Positions 1-6,287 of a stretch of 14,386 bases of DNA are shown piece by piece (the stretch's first letter is position 1; each line of letters opens with the position of its first letter). Both the position numbers and the translations under genes were made by a program. The DNA is taken from contig JALSLS010000286.1 of assembly GCA_026988195.1 (NCBI GenBank), positions 1 to 14,386 of the forward strand, written 5' to 3'. Below the pieces are notes generated by a model that was not told where the DNA came from, did not search any database, and was given only the letters and a program-made list of their open reading frames with translations. Source of the stretch: Methylomonas sp. (GTDB lineage Bacteria; Pseudomonadota; Gammaproteobacteria; Methylococcales; Methylomonadaceae).

Positions 1-742
1 TTTCTCCATCACTTAATATGACTCGAAATTCAAAATCCAGCTGATAACCAATGGGCTGACTTATCGAACACTGTATATAGCGACCTAACTTATCAATATC
101 TTCTAGGTAAACATTACTTAGCCACTGCTGATAAGAAAAGATAAAACCATCTAAGTGATTAAAAAAAATATGCTGTGCTTTTTCATCAAGATAAATTGTA
201 TTTTCAGTTATTTCAAACTGAAAAACACCTGCATTTGAAGCATATAAAGCTGATTGTAATTGGTCAGTCCTTTTTATCAGCTTCTGCTCTGCTTTTTTTC
301 TTTCCTGAACTTGTTTTTCAAGCGCTCTTTCTCGTTTTATTGATGCCGTCACATCTGTAATATTGATCAAACAATAATGTGCACCCATTTCACTTATATC
401 TAAACGTGTCACATTAATTTGCTGTTGGATCCGTTCCGGTTTTTTAGTGCTATTTTCTAGTGTATAAAGCGGAAAAGGGGCTTTATTCAAAACACTCGAC
501 AAAATAGCGGGTAGGCCTGTTTTAATATTTGCACAAATAACTTGATGGATCCTTTGGTTAACTAGCTCAGGAAATAAATTATCAAAAGCCTGGCCAATGG
601 CTTCCACCCCTTCTACAGAAGAGTGCTTTGCCATCCACTGATTCCAGTAAACAACACGGCCTTGCAAATCCAAAATAATCACACCTGAATTTAGCTGACT
701 AAAAAACTGTTCCAGATCCGCGCTTAAGCCTGAATCACTCAT
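1..742 (-). CDS. PAS-domain sensory protein, C-terminus cut off by window edge
   Basis: The reading frame opens with ATG at 742 and runs without a stop to the window edge, giving 247 residues of the N-terminal part. Residues about 8-120 look like a PAS domain (GVIILDLQGRVVYWNQWM, followed by a LFPEL segment). A charged coiled-coil linker follows at about 135-165 (KRERALEKQVQERKKAEQKL). A second PAS-like domain begins near 165 (LYASNAGVFQFEI) and continues off the window. The PAS-coiled coil-PAS layout is typical of sensor histidine kinases or GGDEF/EAL proteins, but the output domain is not visible, so the enzyme class is unknown. No membrane segment or signal peptide is seen, so it is probably cytoplasmic. 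The ATG lies 8 bp inside the end of the cheC-like gene (ATGAGTGA), so the two genes are probably translationally coupled and work in one signalling pathway. Confidence 0.8.
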   Translation of the reverse strand, partial: MSDSGLSADLEQFFSQLNSGVIILDLQGRVVYWNQWMAKHSSVEGVEAIGQAFDNLFPELVNQRIHQVICANIKTGLPAILSSVLNKAPFPLYTLENSTKKPERIQQQINVTRLDISEMGAHYCLINITDVTASIKRERALEKQVQERKKAEQKLIKRTDQLQSALYASNAGVFQFEITENTIYLDEKAQHIFFNHLDGFIFSYQQWLSNVYLEDIDKLGRYIQCSISQPIGYQLDFEFRVILSDGE

Positions 743-1346
743 AACTTTGCACTATTAACTCTAAGGTTTTATATAAATTACTCATCGAATCAGCATTTAG
801 CACAAACACCAGGTGCCCATTAATAGAACTCCCTTTCAATTCTATTTTGACCACAACAGAAATTAAAACACCATCCCCTGTTGTCTCCTCTATCAGTTGA
901 TCTGTATTTGTCTCTCGATAGACTGGCAGCTGAACATGAAAACTTCCCCCTATCGCTTCGCCGACAACACTAATACATGAATTTAATACAATATTTCCTA
1001 TTTCGGTAAGTGCTTCACTCTGTAGTTCTGTTAATATTTCATCTGACAAATGCTTATCAAGCATTTTTTTTACCACATCAAAACTATCTTCTGGGTTAAA
1101 AATAAGCATCGAATTCATATCAAACGGCCCTTGCATAAACTGTGAAACCGAAAATATAGCTTGGTTCTTTCCAAGCCGGTTAGCTAGCTGTTCGGGTGTT
1201 TCAAATAAGATTTTTGGAACAGACAATATAACTTCCTGATGAACAAGCTGACTTAAAGAGTGAGCCGCACTGCCCAGACCTAAATTAAAAAGTTCTTTAA
1301 GCAGATCATACTGCATTTCAGGTAAATCAAGCTGAGTCTTTGCCAT
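735..1346 (-). CDS. CheC-family CheY-phosphate phosphatase
   Basis: This 203-residue protein has the length and layout of CheC, which removes phosphate from the response regulator CheY. The published CheC signature ([D/S]xxxExxN, then 22 residues, then P) occurs twice. Site 1 is D14, E18, N21 and P44. Site 2 is E115, N118 and P141, with Glu instead of Asp/Ser at position 111. Both sites keep the catalytic Glu and Asn, so it resembles two-site CheC rather than single-site CheX. No membrane segments are seen. It starts at ATG 1346 and overlaps the downstream PAS gene by 8 bp. CheC is best known from Firmicutes, Thermotoga and archaea, but CheC-like proteins also occur in Gammaproteobacteria, often as partners of response regulators. 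No cheY or cheD is visible here. The partner could be a PAS-kinase/response-regulator pathway rather than flagellar chemotaxis. Family call is confident; the target is inferred. Confidence 0.85.
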   Translation of the reverse strand: MAKTQLDLPEMQYDLLKELFNLGLGSAAHSLSQLVHQEVILSVPKILFETPEQLANRLGKNQAIFSVSQFMQGPFDMNSMLIFNPEDSFDVVKKMLDKHLSDEILTELQSEALTEIGNIVLNSCISVVGEAIGGSFHVQLPVYRETNTDQLIEETTGDGVLISVVVKIELKGSSINGHLVFVLNADSMSNLYKTLELIVQSYE

Positions 1347-1403
1347 TAGAGTCCAAAAGTACTGTTATTAATAAGTGCTATCCACTGTATAGCATAGCCT
1401 CTA

Positions 1404-1433
1404 TTTATAGAAATGATAGTGACGTATTGTAAA
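1404..1433 (-). promoter_or_regulatory. Candidate sigma70 promoter of the cheC-like gene
   Basis: Read on the minus strand, TTTACA (1433-1428) and TATAAA (1409-1404) are separated by 18 bp. They sit about 60 bp upstream of the cheC-like ATG. Both hexamers are close to consensus, but the region is AT-rich and chance matches are expected. Confidence 0.3.
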
Positions 1434-1440
1434 GGTAGCT

Positions 1441-1485
1441 ATTGAGATTACTTTAGCAAGGACAAAAAATCCAGCAAGGAGTGGG
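1441..1485 (+). repeat. Dispersed repeat, left copy
   Basis: This stretch aligns by eye with 13074-13117. Both begin ATTGAGAT and both have the pattern AGCA.GGA.AAAAAA.CCAG.AAGG, with roughly four of five bases identical. Both copies are intergenic and in the same orientation. It may be a fragment of a species-specific intergenic repeat or a small non-autonomous element. Confidence 0.4.
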
Positions 1486-1586
1486 AAGGATGTGCAGAGG
1501 CACGAAGCGCATCGCTTGCAGTTGATATGCTTGCTATCGTCAGCCTCTCCTTATTTTCTTACCTTAAGACAAGTAACCGTTCACCT

Positions 1587-1616
1587 CCCCCTTTGAAAAA
1601 GGGGGATTGAGGGGGA
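1587..1616. repeat. G/C-tract stem-loop intergenic repeat
   Basis: CCCCCTTT (1587-1594), a GAA loop and AAAGGGGG (1598-1605) form a perfect 8-bp hairpin. A second G-tract (GAGGGGGATTT) follows. From memory, this C5TTTGA-rich motif recurs as a dispersed intergenic element in many unrelated bacteria. It is not followed by a U-tract on the plus strand, so it is not an obvious terminator. Confidence 0.5.
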
Positions 1617-1778
1617 TTTGTCTAATAAAGCCTCCCCTATCAACGGGGTCAGAGTCTGAGGTATCCCCATAAAACATCGCTATAAAACAATAAGATACAT
1701 TGTGTTTTTGTTTTATTAAAAGCAAGGTAGCGTTAAAATGGAGCTTCTCTTCAGGAAATTTGCTAATAGGTGAGCCTT

Positions 1779-1934
1779 ATGTCGATTATTAAAACCTTGC
1801 ATACTTTGATAAAACAGTCTCTCCCTGACATTCATGCCGCTAGACTCAATGCCCTAATGGCTGCGGTTGAATCGGGGTTGACCGGTGCATCCGTGTCAAT
1901 TACTTCACTGGGTCGAGCCAGAGCGGGGACATAG
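1779..1934 (+). pseudogene. IS4-family (IS10-like) transposase, N-terminal fragment
   Basis: From ATG 1779 to TAG 1932-1934 this encodes 51 residues. It has the features of the N-terminal domain of IS10-like transposases: an ILHxL-like opening (IKTLHTLIKQ), then PDIHAARLNALMAAV, then a LTGASVSITSLGR segment. A full-length transposase would have around 350-400 residues, including the DDE core, all of which is absent. The similarity stops at the LGR motif and the last five codons (ARAGT) come from the fused downstream sequence. A weak Shine-Dalgarno-like AGGTGAG precedes the ATG. It is a remnant without activity. Confidence 0.65.
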
Positions 1935-2085
1935 TGCTGCCAATATGGCCGTCATGCGTCATATTGCATTAAACCTAATTAAAAACGAAAAAACAGTAAA
2001 AGTTGGCATAAAAACAAAACGATTAAATGCTGGGTGGGATAATAATTATTTATTGAAAATTCTTCTCGGAGAGAAAAAAATGTAA
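1921..2085 (+). pseudogene. ISAs1-family transposase, C-terminal fragment
   Basis: In the frame ending at TAA 2083-2085 the translation reads GHSAANMAVMRHIALNLIK, then a KTKRLNAGWDNNYLLKIL tail. This matches the conserved C-terminus of ISAs1/H-repeat transposases (HSxxNMAxxRHIALNLL, then KRLKAGWDxxYLLKVL). The catalytic core and N-terminus are missing. The frame can be extended left to a GTG at 1885, but that part lies inside the IS4-like fragment in another frame, so it is not a true start. The retained residues are well conserved, which suggests the loss is fairly recent. Confidence 0.7.
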
Positions 2086-2202
2086 CCCATTAATATATAA
2101 TGTCATTTTAATGCGATTGCCCTAATGTAAAAACAAGATAAAACACATAACCTATTGTTTTTATATCTTATTATACCTTGTTGTTTTCTTATTTTTAGTA
2201 GG

Positions 2203-3546
2203 TTACTTTCCAATACAGAAAGAACTAAAAATACGGCCTAACAAATCATCAGAACTAAAAGTACCGGTAATTTCTGCCAAGCTATTTTGAGCAAGTCTTA
2301 AATCTTCAGCGACCAATTCACCTGCTTGATTTTGTAATTGTTCTAAGGCATTTTCTACACTTTCCTGGCCATCAGTTAAAGCATCAATATGTCTTTTTCG
2401 TGCAATAAACACATCATCAGTTTCACCATTAAACCCTACACTTTGTTTAAGATGGTTAAGGAGTAACTCCATTCCAATATCTTTTTTTACAGAGAGATAA
2501 ATTTGGCTTCCATGTGCGGTTTCTATGATTTCAGGTTCAACGCCCAGTAAATCTATTTTGTTATACACTTTTGTGATGTCTAAACCATCAGGTAAAGTTT
2601 TTAGCACTGATTCAATTTCGGGGTCTGTACTATCAATTAATAATAGAACTTTATCCGCTTGCTTAATTTCTTCGTGGGCCCGGCGTATACCTTCCTTTTC
2701 TACTACATTTTCACTTTCCCGCAATCCTGCTGTATCAATAATATGTAATGGCATGCCATCAATTTGAATACGTTCTTTTAGAATGTCCCGGGTTGTTCCT
2801 GCAATATCAGTTACAATCGCAGCTTCGTGTCCTGCGAGTGCATTCAGTAAACTTGATTTTCCTGCATTCGGTTTTCCGGCTAAAACTACCGTCATGCCAT
2901 CGCGTAATAAGCGCCCTTGCTGTGCAGTTTTCTGAATCTTGAGTATTCTTGCCGATAGGTTTATTATTTTATTTTCAACAACACCATCTGTTAAAAAATC
3001 AATTTCTTCATCTACAAAATCTATGGCAGCTTCTACATAAATTCTAAGCTCTGTAAGCTCCTCTACTAATTCATTTATTTGCTCTGAAAAAACACCCTGC
3101 ATAGATTTTTGAGCTGAGCGTACTGATTGTTCAGTGCTACTTTCAATTAAATCTGCTACTGCTTCTGCCTGAGCTAAATCCAATTTATTATTTAAAAAAG
3201 CCCTTTCTGTAAATTCACCTGGATTTGCCAGTCTTGCACCTAAACTAATCACCCTTTTTAGTACCATTCCTAAAACAACTGTTCCTCCATGCCCTTGCAG
3301 TTCTATAGTATCTTCACCTGTATAAGAGGCAGGGTTGGGGAAATAAAGCAATATTCCTGAATCAATAATAGAATGATCTTCATCTTTAAAGGAAGTGAAT
3401 ATTGCCTGTCTAGGTTCTGGTGTTTTATGAGTTATGCTTTTAGCAATTTCAAAAGCTGAAGGCCCTGAAATTCTTATAATACCAACCCCTCCATTTCCTG
3501 GCGGCGTTGCAATGGCTGCGATGGTATCTTGTATGATTTCTTGCAC
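2203..3546 (-). CDS. mnmE: tRNA modification GTPase MnmE (TrmE)
   Basis: MnmE works with MnmG to install the 5-carboxymethylaminomethyl (or aminomethyl) group on wobble U34 of certain tRNAs. The 447-residue protein has the full family layout. The N-terminal tetrahydrofolate-binding domain carries ATPPGNGGVGIIRISG (13-28). A helical domain follows, with an inserted Ras-like G domain: G1 GKPNAGKS (224-231), G2 TDIAGTTRD (246-254), G3 DTAGLR (271-276), G4 NKID (329-332). The C-terminus ends in FCIGK with the expected Cys at 444. The start is GTG at 3546; an in-frame stop lies upstream, no ATG is available, and no good ribosome site is seen. It lies downstream of yidC but behind an intrinsic terminator, so it may have its own promoter. 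Its usual partner gene mnmG does not follow; mobile-element debris does. Confidence 0.97.
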   Translation of the reverse strand: MQEIIQDTIAAIATPPGNGGVGIIRISGPSAFEIAKSITHKTPEPRQAIFTSFKDEDHSIIDSGILLYFPNPASYTGEDTIELQGHGGTVVLGMVLKRVISLGARLANPGEFTERAFLNNKLDLAQAEAVADLIESSTEQSVRSAQKSMQGVFSEQINELVEELTELRIYVEAAIDFVDEEIDFLTDGVVENKIINLSARILKIQKTAQQGRLLRDGMTVVLAGKPNAGKSSLLNALAGHEAAIVTDIAGTTRDILKERIQIDGMPLHIIDTAGLRESENVVEKEGIRRAHEEIKQADKVLLLIDSTDPEIESVLKTLPDGLDITKVYNKIDLLGVEPEIIETAHGSQIYLSVKKDIGMELLLNHLKQSVGFNGETDDVFIARKRHIDALTDGQESVENALEQLQNQAGELVAEDLRLAQNSLAEITGTFSSDDLLGRIFSSFCIGK

Positions 3547-3579
3547 GGTTTTTTATTAGTTTTTAATATGTCTTTTACT

Positions 3580-3605
3580 AAAAAGGGGAGCTAAAAAGCT
3601 CCCCC
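3580..3605 (-). terminator. Intrinsic terminator after yidC
   Basis: Read on the minus strand, GGGGAGCT, a TTTT loop and AGCTCCCC (3604-3585) form a perfect 8-bp stem followed directly by TTTTT (3584-3580). It lies 33 bp after the yidC stop and should end the rpmH-rnpA-yidD-yidC transcript, or at least reduce read-through into mnmE. Confidence 0.85.
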
Positions 3606-3637
3606 TTCTCTATCACTTCAATTACCCTAAATAAATA

Positions 3638-5338
3638 TTACTTTTCAGCTTCAATTTGTTTAGTGATATACCACTGTTGAATAATTGATAATGTATTATT
3701 ACATACCCAATATAGAACTAAACCTGATGGGAAGAACAAGAAGAAAACGGTGAAAATGATAGGAAACATTTTCATTACTTTTGCTTGTAATGGGTCAATC
3801 GGCGCAGGGTTTAAACTTTGCTGAATTTTCATGGAAATACCCATAAGAACTGGCAACACAAAGAAAGGGTCTTGTGCTGATAGATCTTGCACCCATAATA
3901 AAAAGTCTGCCTGACGTATTTCAACAGTTTCAATCAGTACCCAGTATAAAGAAATAAACACGGGTATCTGTACCATAATAGGAAGACAGCCACCCATTGG
4001 GTTGACTTTTTCCTTTTTGTACATTGCCATCATTTCAGTATTAAACCGCTGTCTATCATCTGCAAATTTTTCTTGCAATGCTTTAAGACGAGGTTGAACT
4101 TTACGCATCTTAGCCATTGAACGATAGCTGGCTTGAGATAGTTTAAAGAACAATAATTTAATACACAGAGTAACCCCTAAAATTGCAAAACCCCAGTTAC
4201 CAACATAATCATGAATTTGATTTAATAGCCAGTAAATAGGTTTTCCAATAACAGTCAACCAACCATAATCTACAGTTAGTTCTAATCCTGGTGCCACTTT
4301 TTCCATCATTGGTTGGATTTTTGGCCCAGCAAATAAGTGTGAATTAAAAGTAACATTAGTATTTGCATTAACTGATATGGCAGGTGAATAAGAGCCAATC
4401 ACATAACGCCAGTCTTTTAACTTTTTAGTATAAAAATGATTTTCTTGGTCTGAAGGTGGAACCCACGCTGACGCAAAGTAATGCTGAGTCATCGCACTCC
4501 AACCCCCTAAAGTTGAAACACTCAGATTCTCTTCTTCCATATCTTCGAAATCAACTTTTTGATACTTTTCTTCTTCAGTATAAACAACGCCACCGGCATA
4601 GGTTCTAATAAAAGTGTTACCTTTATCGTCTTCATAAGGCACTCTTAATAGTTGGGTATATTGCCTACCTGTCCATGCTTGTGAAGAATTATTGCTTACC
4701 TTTTGATCTAAACTAATATCATAACTTCCACGTGTAAACGTATAAACCTTGGTAACAATAATGCCTTCATTATTAGTCCAAGTAAGTGGAACAGATAAGG
4801 AATCTTCTCCAACCGCTAATTCATAGTTGTCTTGGGCAGCTTTATAAGCAGCATGATGGTCAGGTGCTGATGTAGATCCACTACTTGCAATTAAACCACT
4901 TTGCGCTAGAAAAAGTTTTTCAGTATTACTATCAAATAGGCGAATAGGTGAAAGGTCTTTTTTCTCTGGTTCTAAGCCGACCAAAGCAAACATTTTGTTC
5001 ACTACCGTATTTTCTTTTTCTTTAGGATACTGGAGTAAATCTAAATTCCTAATAGTTCCGCCTTTAGTATCAATTTCAAGTAAAAACACATCTGTTTTTA
5101 CTGTGATAATTTTATTGGCATGTACATCTAATACAGGAACAGCTTCTATATTTTGACCCGATTTAGTTAATGTATTGAGACTCCCAGTGTTTGGTAAATC
5201 TGCGCCAGAATCAATAACCATTGGTTGTTCTGATACAGCAACTTCAGGTTTCGGGCCATAATCTAGCTGCCACTGTTCCCAAAGCATATAAGAAATCATC
5301 GCAAAAGCCATGACTAGCATAAATCTAATGTTATCCAT
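3638..5338 (-). CDS. yidC: Membrane protein insertase YidC
   Basis: YidC (Oxa1 family) inserts and folds inner-membrane proteins, alone or with SecYEG. The 566 residues follow the Gram-negative layout. An N-terminal membrane anchor (about 6-20) is followed by a large periplasmic beta-sandwich domain (about 50-350), which includes the TKGGTIRNLDLL segment. The C-terminal insertase core begins at LTVDYGWLTVIGKPIYWLL. The conserved positive charge of the hydrophilic groove is Lys394 (CIKLLFF), where E. coli has Arg366. The cytoplasmic C1 loop is SMAKMRKVQPRLKALQEKF, followed by NPMGGCLPIMVQIPVFISLYW and the last membrane segments (MFPIIFTVFFLFFPSGLVLYW). The start is ATG 5338, only 2 bp after the yidD stop, so it is translated from the rpmH operon. 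A strong terminator lies downstream. No damage is seen. Confidence 0.98.
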   Translation of the reverse strand: MDNIRFMLVMAFAMISYMLWEQWQLDYGPKPEVAVSEQPMVIDSGADLPNTGSLNTLTKSGQNIEAVPVLDVHANKIITVKTDVFLLEIDTKGGTIRNLDLLQYPKEKENTVVNKMFALVGLEPEKKDLSPIRLFDSNTEKLFLAQSGLIASSGSTSAPDHHAAYKAAQDNYELAVGEDSLSVPLTWTNNEGIIVTKVYTFTRGSYDISLDQKVSNNSSQAWTGRQYTQLLRVPYEDDKGNTFIRTYAGGVVYTEEEKYQKVDFEDMEEENLSVSTLGGWSAMTQHYFASAWVPPSDQENHFYTKKLKDWRYVIGSYSPAISVNANTNVTFNSHLFAGPKIQPMMEKVAPGLELTVDYGWLTVIGKPIYWLLNQIHDYVGNWGFAILGVTLCIKLLFFKLSQASYRSMAKMRKVQPRLKALQEKFADDRQRFNTEMMAMYKKEKVNPMGGCLPIMVQIPVFISLYWVLIETVEIRQADFLLWVQDLSAQDPFFVLPVLMGISMKIQQSLNPAPIDPLQAKVMKMFPIIFTVFFLFFPSGLVLYWVCNNTLSIIQQWYITKQIEAEK

Positions 5339-5340
5339 CG

Positions 5341-5565
5341 TTATTTACCAATTTTTTTTGGAACTGGGTCTATGCCCCCCTCATGGAAAGGGTGACATTT
5401 TAATAATCTTTTTATTGTAAGATAAGAACCTTTAACCGCACCATGAAGCTGAATTGCTTCCAAGCCATAACTTGAACAGCTAGGATAAAACCGGCATCTT
5501 GGAGGAAGTAAAGGACTTATAAAGGTTTTATAAAACTTTATAAGATTTATGAGTAGGATTCGCAT
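5341..5565 (-). CDS. yidD: Membrane protein insertion efficiency factor YidD
   Basis: YidD is a small inner-membrane-associated protein that helps YidC-dependent insertion. The 74 residues show the family signature: an amphipathic N-terminal helix (LLINLIKFYKTFISPLLPP), the cysteine motif CRFYPSCSSYGLEAI, then HGAVKGSYLTIKRLLKCHPF and GGIDPVP. The conserved cysteines are all present. The start ATG at 5565 overlaps the rnpA end by 19 bp and the stop lies 2 bp before yidC, so this is a compact, coupled operon position seen across bacteria. Confidence 0.97.
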   Translation of the reverse strand: MRILLINLIKFYKTFISPLLPPRCRFYPSCSSYGLEAIQLHGAVKGSYLTIKRLLKCHPFHEGGIDPVPKKIGK

Positions 5566-5915
5566 TGAGTTGTTAGTTTAAGCCAGTGCTTATCCAGTGA
5601 TTTACTTAACAAAGCAGAAGATGCATTTGCTGCATCTCTTCGCGCTAAAACAACGACATCAATATTAATCAAATCATATTGTTTTAATCTAAAATTTTCC
5701 CGAACAGATCTTTTTATCAGGTTTCTTGTCACTGCTTTTTTTATATTTTTTTTTGCAATGGCAAGACCCAGTCTAGGATGATCCAAATCATTTCTGAGTG
5801 CTAGTAAAGTAAAAAACCTGTCAGTAGATTTTACTGGCTTGGCAAATACTTTTTTATAAGCAGCTGGATCTTCTAGTTTTAACCGTGAGGGAAAACTATA
5901 CTTTTTCTCAGTCAA
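5547..5915 (-). CDS. rnpA: Ribonuclease P protein component
   Basis: RnpA binds the catalytic RNase P RNA and aids processing of tRNA 5' leaders. The 122-residue basic protein contains the RNR signature RNLIKRSVREN and the family segments FTLLALRN, HPRLGLAIAKKN and DVVVLARR. The reading frame has no ATG near its beginning. The best start is TTG at 5915, placed immediately after the rpmH stop (TAATTG), so translation would depend on ribosomes terminating rpmH. Initiation at TTG is inferred from the frame limits. The 3' end overlaps yidD by 19 bp. Length is normal for the family. Confidence 0.95.
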   Translation of the reverse strand: MTEKKYSFPSRLKLEDPAAYKKVFAKPVKSTDRFFTLLALRNDLDHPRLGLAIAKKNIKKAVTRNLIKRSVRENFRLKQYDLINIDVVVLARRDAANASSALLSKSLDKHWLKLTTQCESYS

Positions 5916-6050
5916 TTATACTGTTAACGCTGCACGACCTTTCGCTCTACGAGCGTTTATTACTTTACGACCACCTACAGTAGCCATTCTTGTACGAAAA
6001 CCATGAGTTCTTGCACGCTTTAATTTACTTGGTTGGTAAGTTCTTTTCAT
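5916..6050 (-). CDS. rpmH: Large ribosomal subunit protein bL34
   Basis: Translation from ATG 6050 gives 44 residues beginning MKRTYQPSKLKRARTHGF, continuing with RTRMATVGGRKVINARRAKGR and ending ALTV. This is the near-invariant L34 sequence and length. L34 is a very basic protein of the 50S subunit. The gene opens the minus-strand operon rpmH-rnpA-yidD-yidC next to the origin, and its stop codon touches the rnpA TTG start. A near-consensus promoter lies 53-82 bp upstream. Confidence 0.98.
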   Translation of the reverse strand: MKRTYQPSKLKRARTHGFRTRMATVGGRKVINARRAKGRAALTV

Positions 6051-6102
6051 TTGCTTAAGCCTTAATAGTGTTGTAACAAAAAACGGGTAAAAAAGATCCG
6101 CG

Positions 6103-6132
6103 ATAATAAGGCAAATACTAGGTCCCTGTCAA
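6103..6132 (-). promoter_or_regulatory. rpmH promoter
   Basis: On the minus strand a perfect -35 TTGACA (6132-6127) and a -10 TATTAT (6108-6103, one mismatch) are separated by 18 bp. They sit 53 bp from the rpmH ATG, as expected for a highly expressed ribosomal protein gene. This is the strongest sigma70 promoter I see in the window. Confidence 0.75.
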
Positions 6133-6173
6133 TCATAATTATAAATTAGCTTGTGATTAATTCTGTATACTAC

Positions 6174-6201
6174 TTGTGTATAAGTTATTTTTTTATATAC
6201 T
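6174..6201 (+). promoter_or_regulatory. Candidate dnaA promoter
   Basis: TTGTGT (6174-6179) and TATACT (6196-6201) are separated by 16 bp and lie about 87 bp upstream of the dnaA ATG. The -35 element overlaps a DnaA box, which would fit DnaA autorepression. The region is very AT-rich, and other -10-like hexamers such as TATACT at 6166-6171 exist. Confidence 0.4.
6175..6183 (-). promoter_or_regulatory. DnaA box in the dnaA promoter region
   Basis: On the minus strand the site reads TTATACACA, which fits the relaxed DnaA consensus TTWTNCACA. A weaker site, TTAATCACA (6160-6152), with one mismatch, lies just beside it. The location over the candidate dnaA promoter suggests negative autoregulation, as known in E. 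coli. Confidence 0.6.
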
Positions 6202-6287
6202 ATATAACCACTTATCTTCACCCCTTTGTTAGTGAAGAAATATAAAACAGTTATCTAATTTCCCCCTAACCTTATTTAAAATAATCA

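Larger units (their letters stand above)
1347..1655. other. Non-coding spacer with stem-loops and a dispersed-repeat copy
   Basis: No convincing gene is seen between the cheC-like start and the mobile-element scar. From left to right it holds the candidate cheC promoter, then a segment at 1441-1485 that resembles 13074-13117 downstream of gyrB. Next come widely spaced arms AGAGGC (1496-1501) and GCCTCT (1543-1548) enclosing a small AAGCG/CGCTT hairpin, and then the G/C-tract repeat at 1587-1616. The 1480-1560 part is more GC-rich than the surrounding DNA. Confidence 0.6.
1656..2123 (+). mobile_element. Composite scar of two decayed insertion sequences
   Basis: The left boundary is placed at CTGAGGTATCCCCATAA, which resembles the CTGAGAGATCCCC-type inverted repeat of IS10 (IS4 family). 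It is followed by the first part of an IS4/IS10-like transposase (1779-1934). At about 1921 this changes abruptly into the last part of an ISAs1-like transposase (to 2085). TTAATGCGATTGCCCT at 2108-2123 resembles an ISAs1-type end as I recall it. Neither element is complete and neither can move by itself. The likely history is insertion of both elements followed by a deletion joining the 5' part of one to the 3' part of the other. Confidence 0.65.

Noticed and set aside
175..360. Plus-strand open frame of 61 codons
   Set aside because: It is antisense to the PAS-domain gene, which has clear domain features through the same region.
1885..1920. GTG start extending the ISAs1-like fragment
   Set aside because: This part is the IS4-like transposase fragment read in another frame; ISAs1 similarity begins only near 1921.
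2525..2942. Two plus-strand open frames inside mnmE
   Set aside because: They are antisense shadows of the mnmE G domain, with no features of their own.
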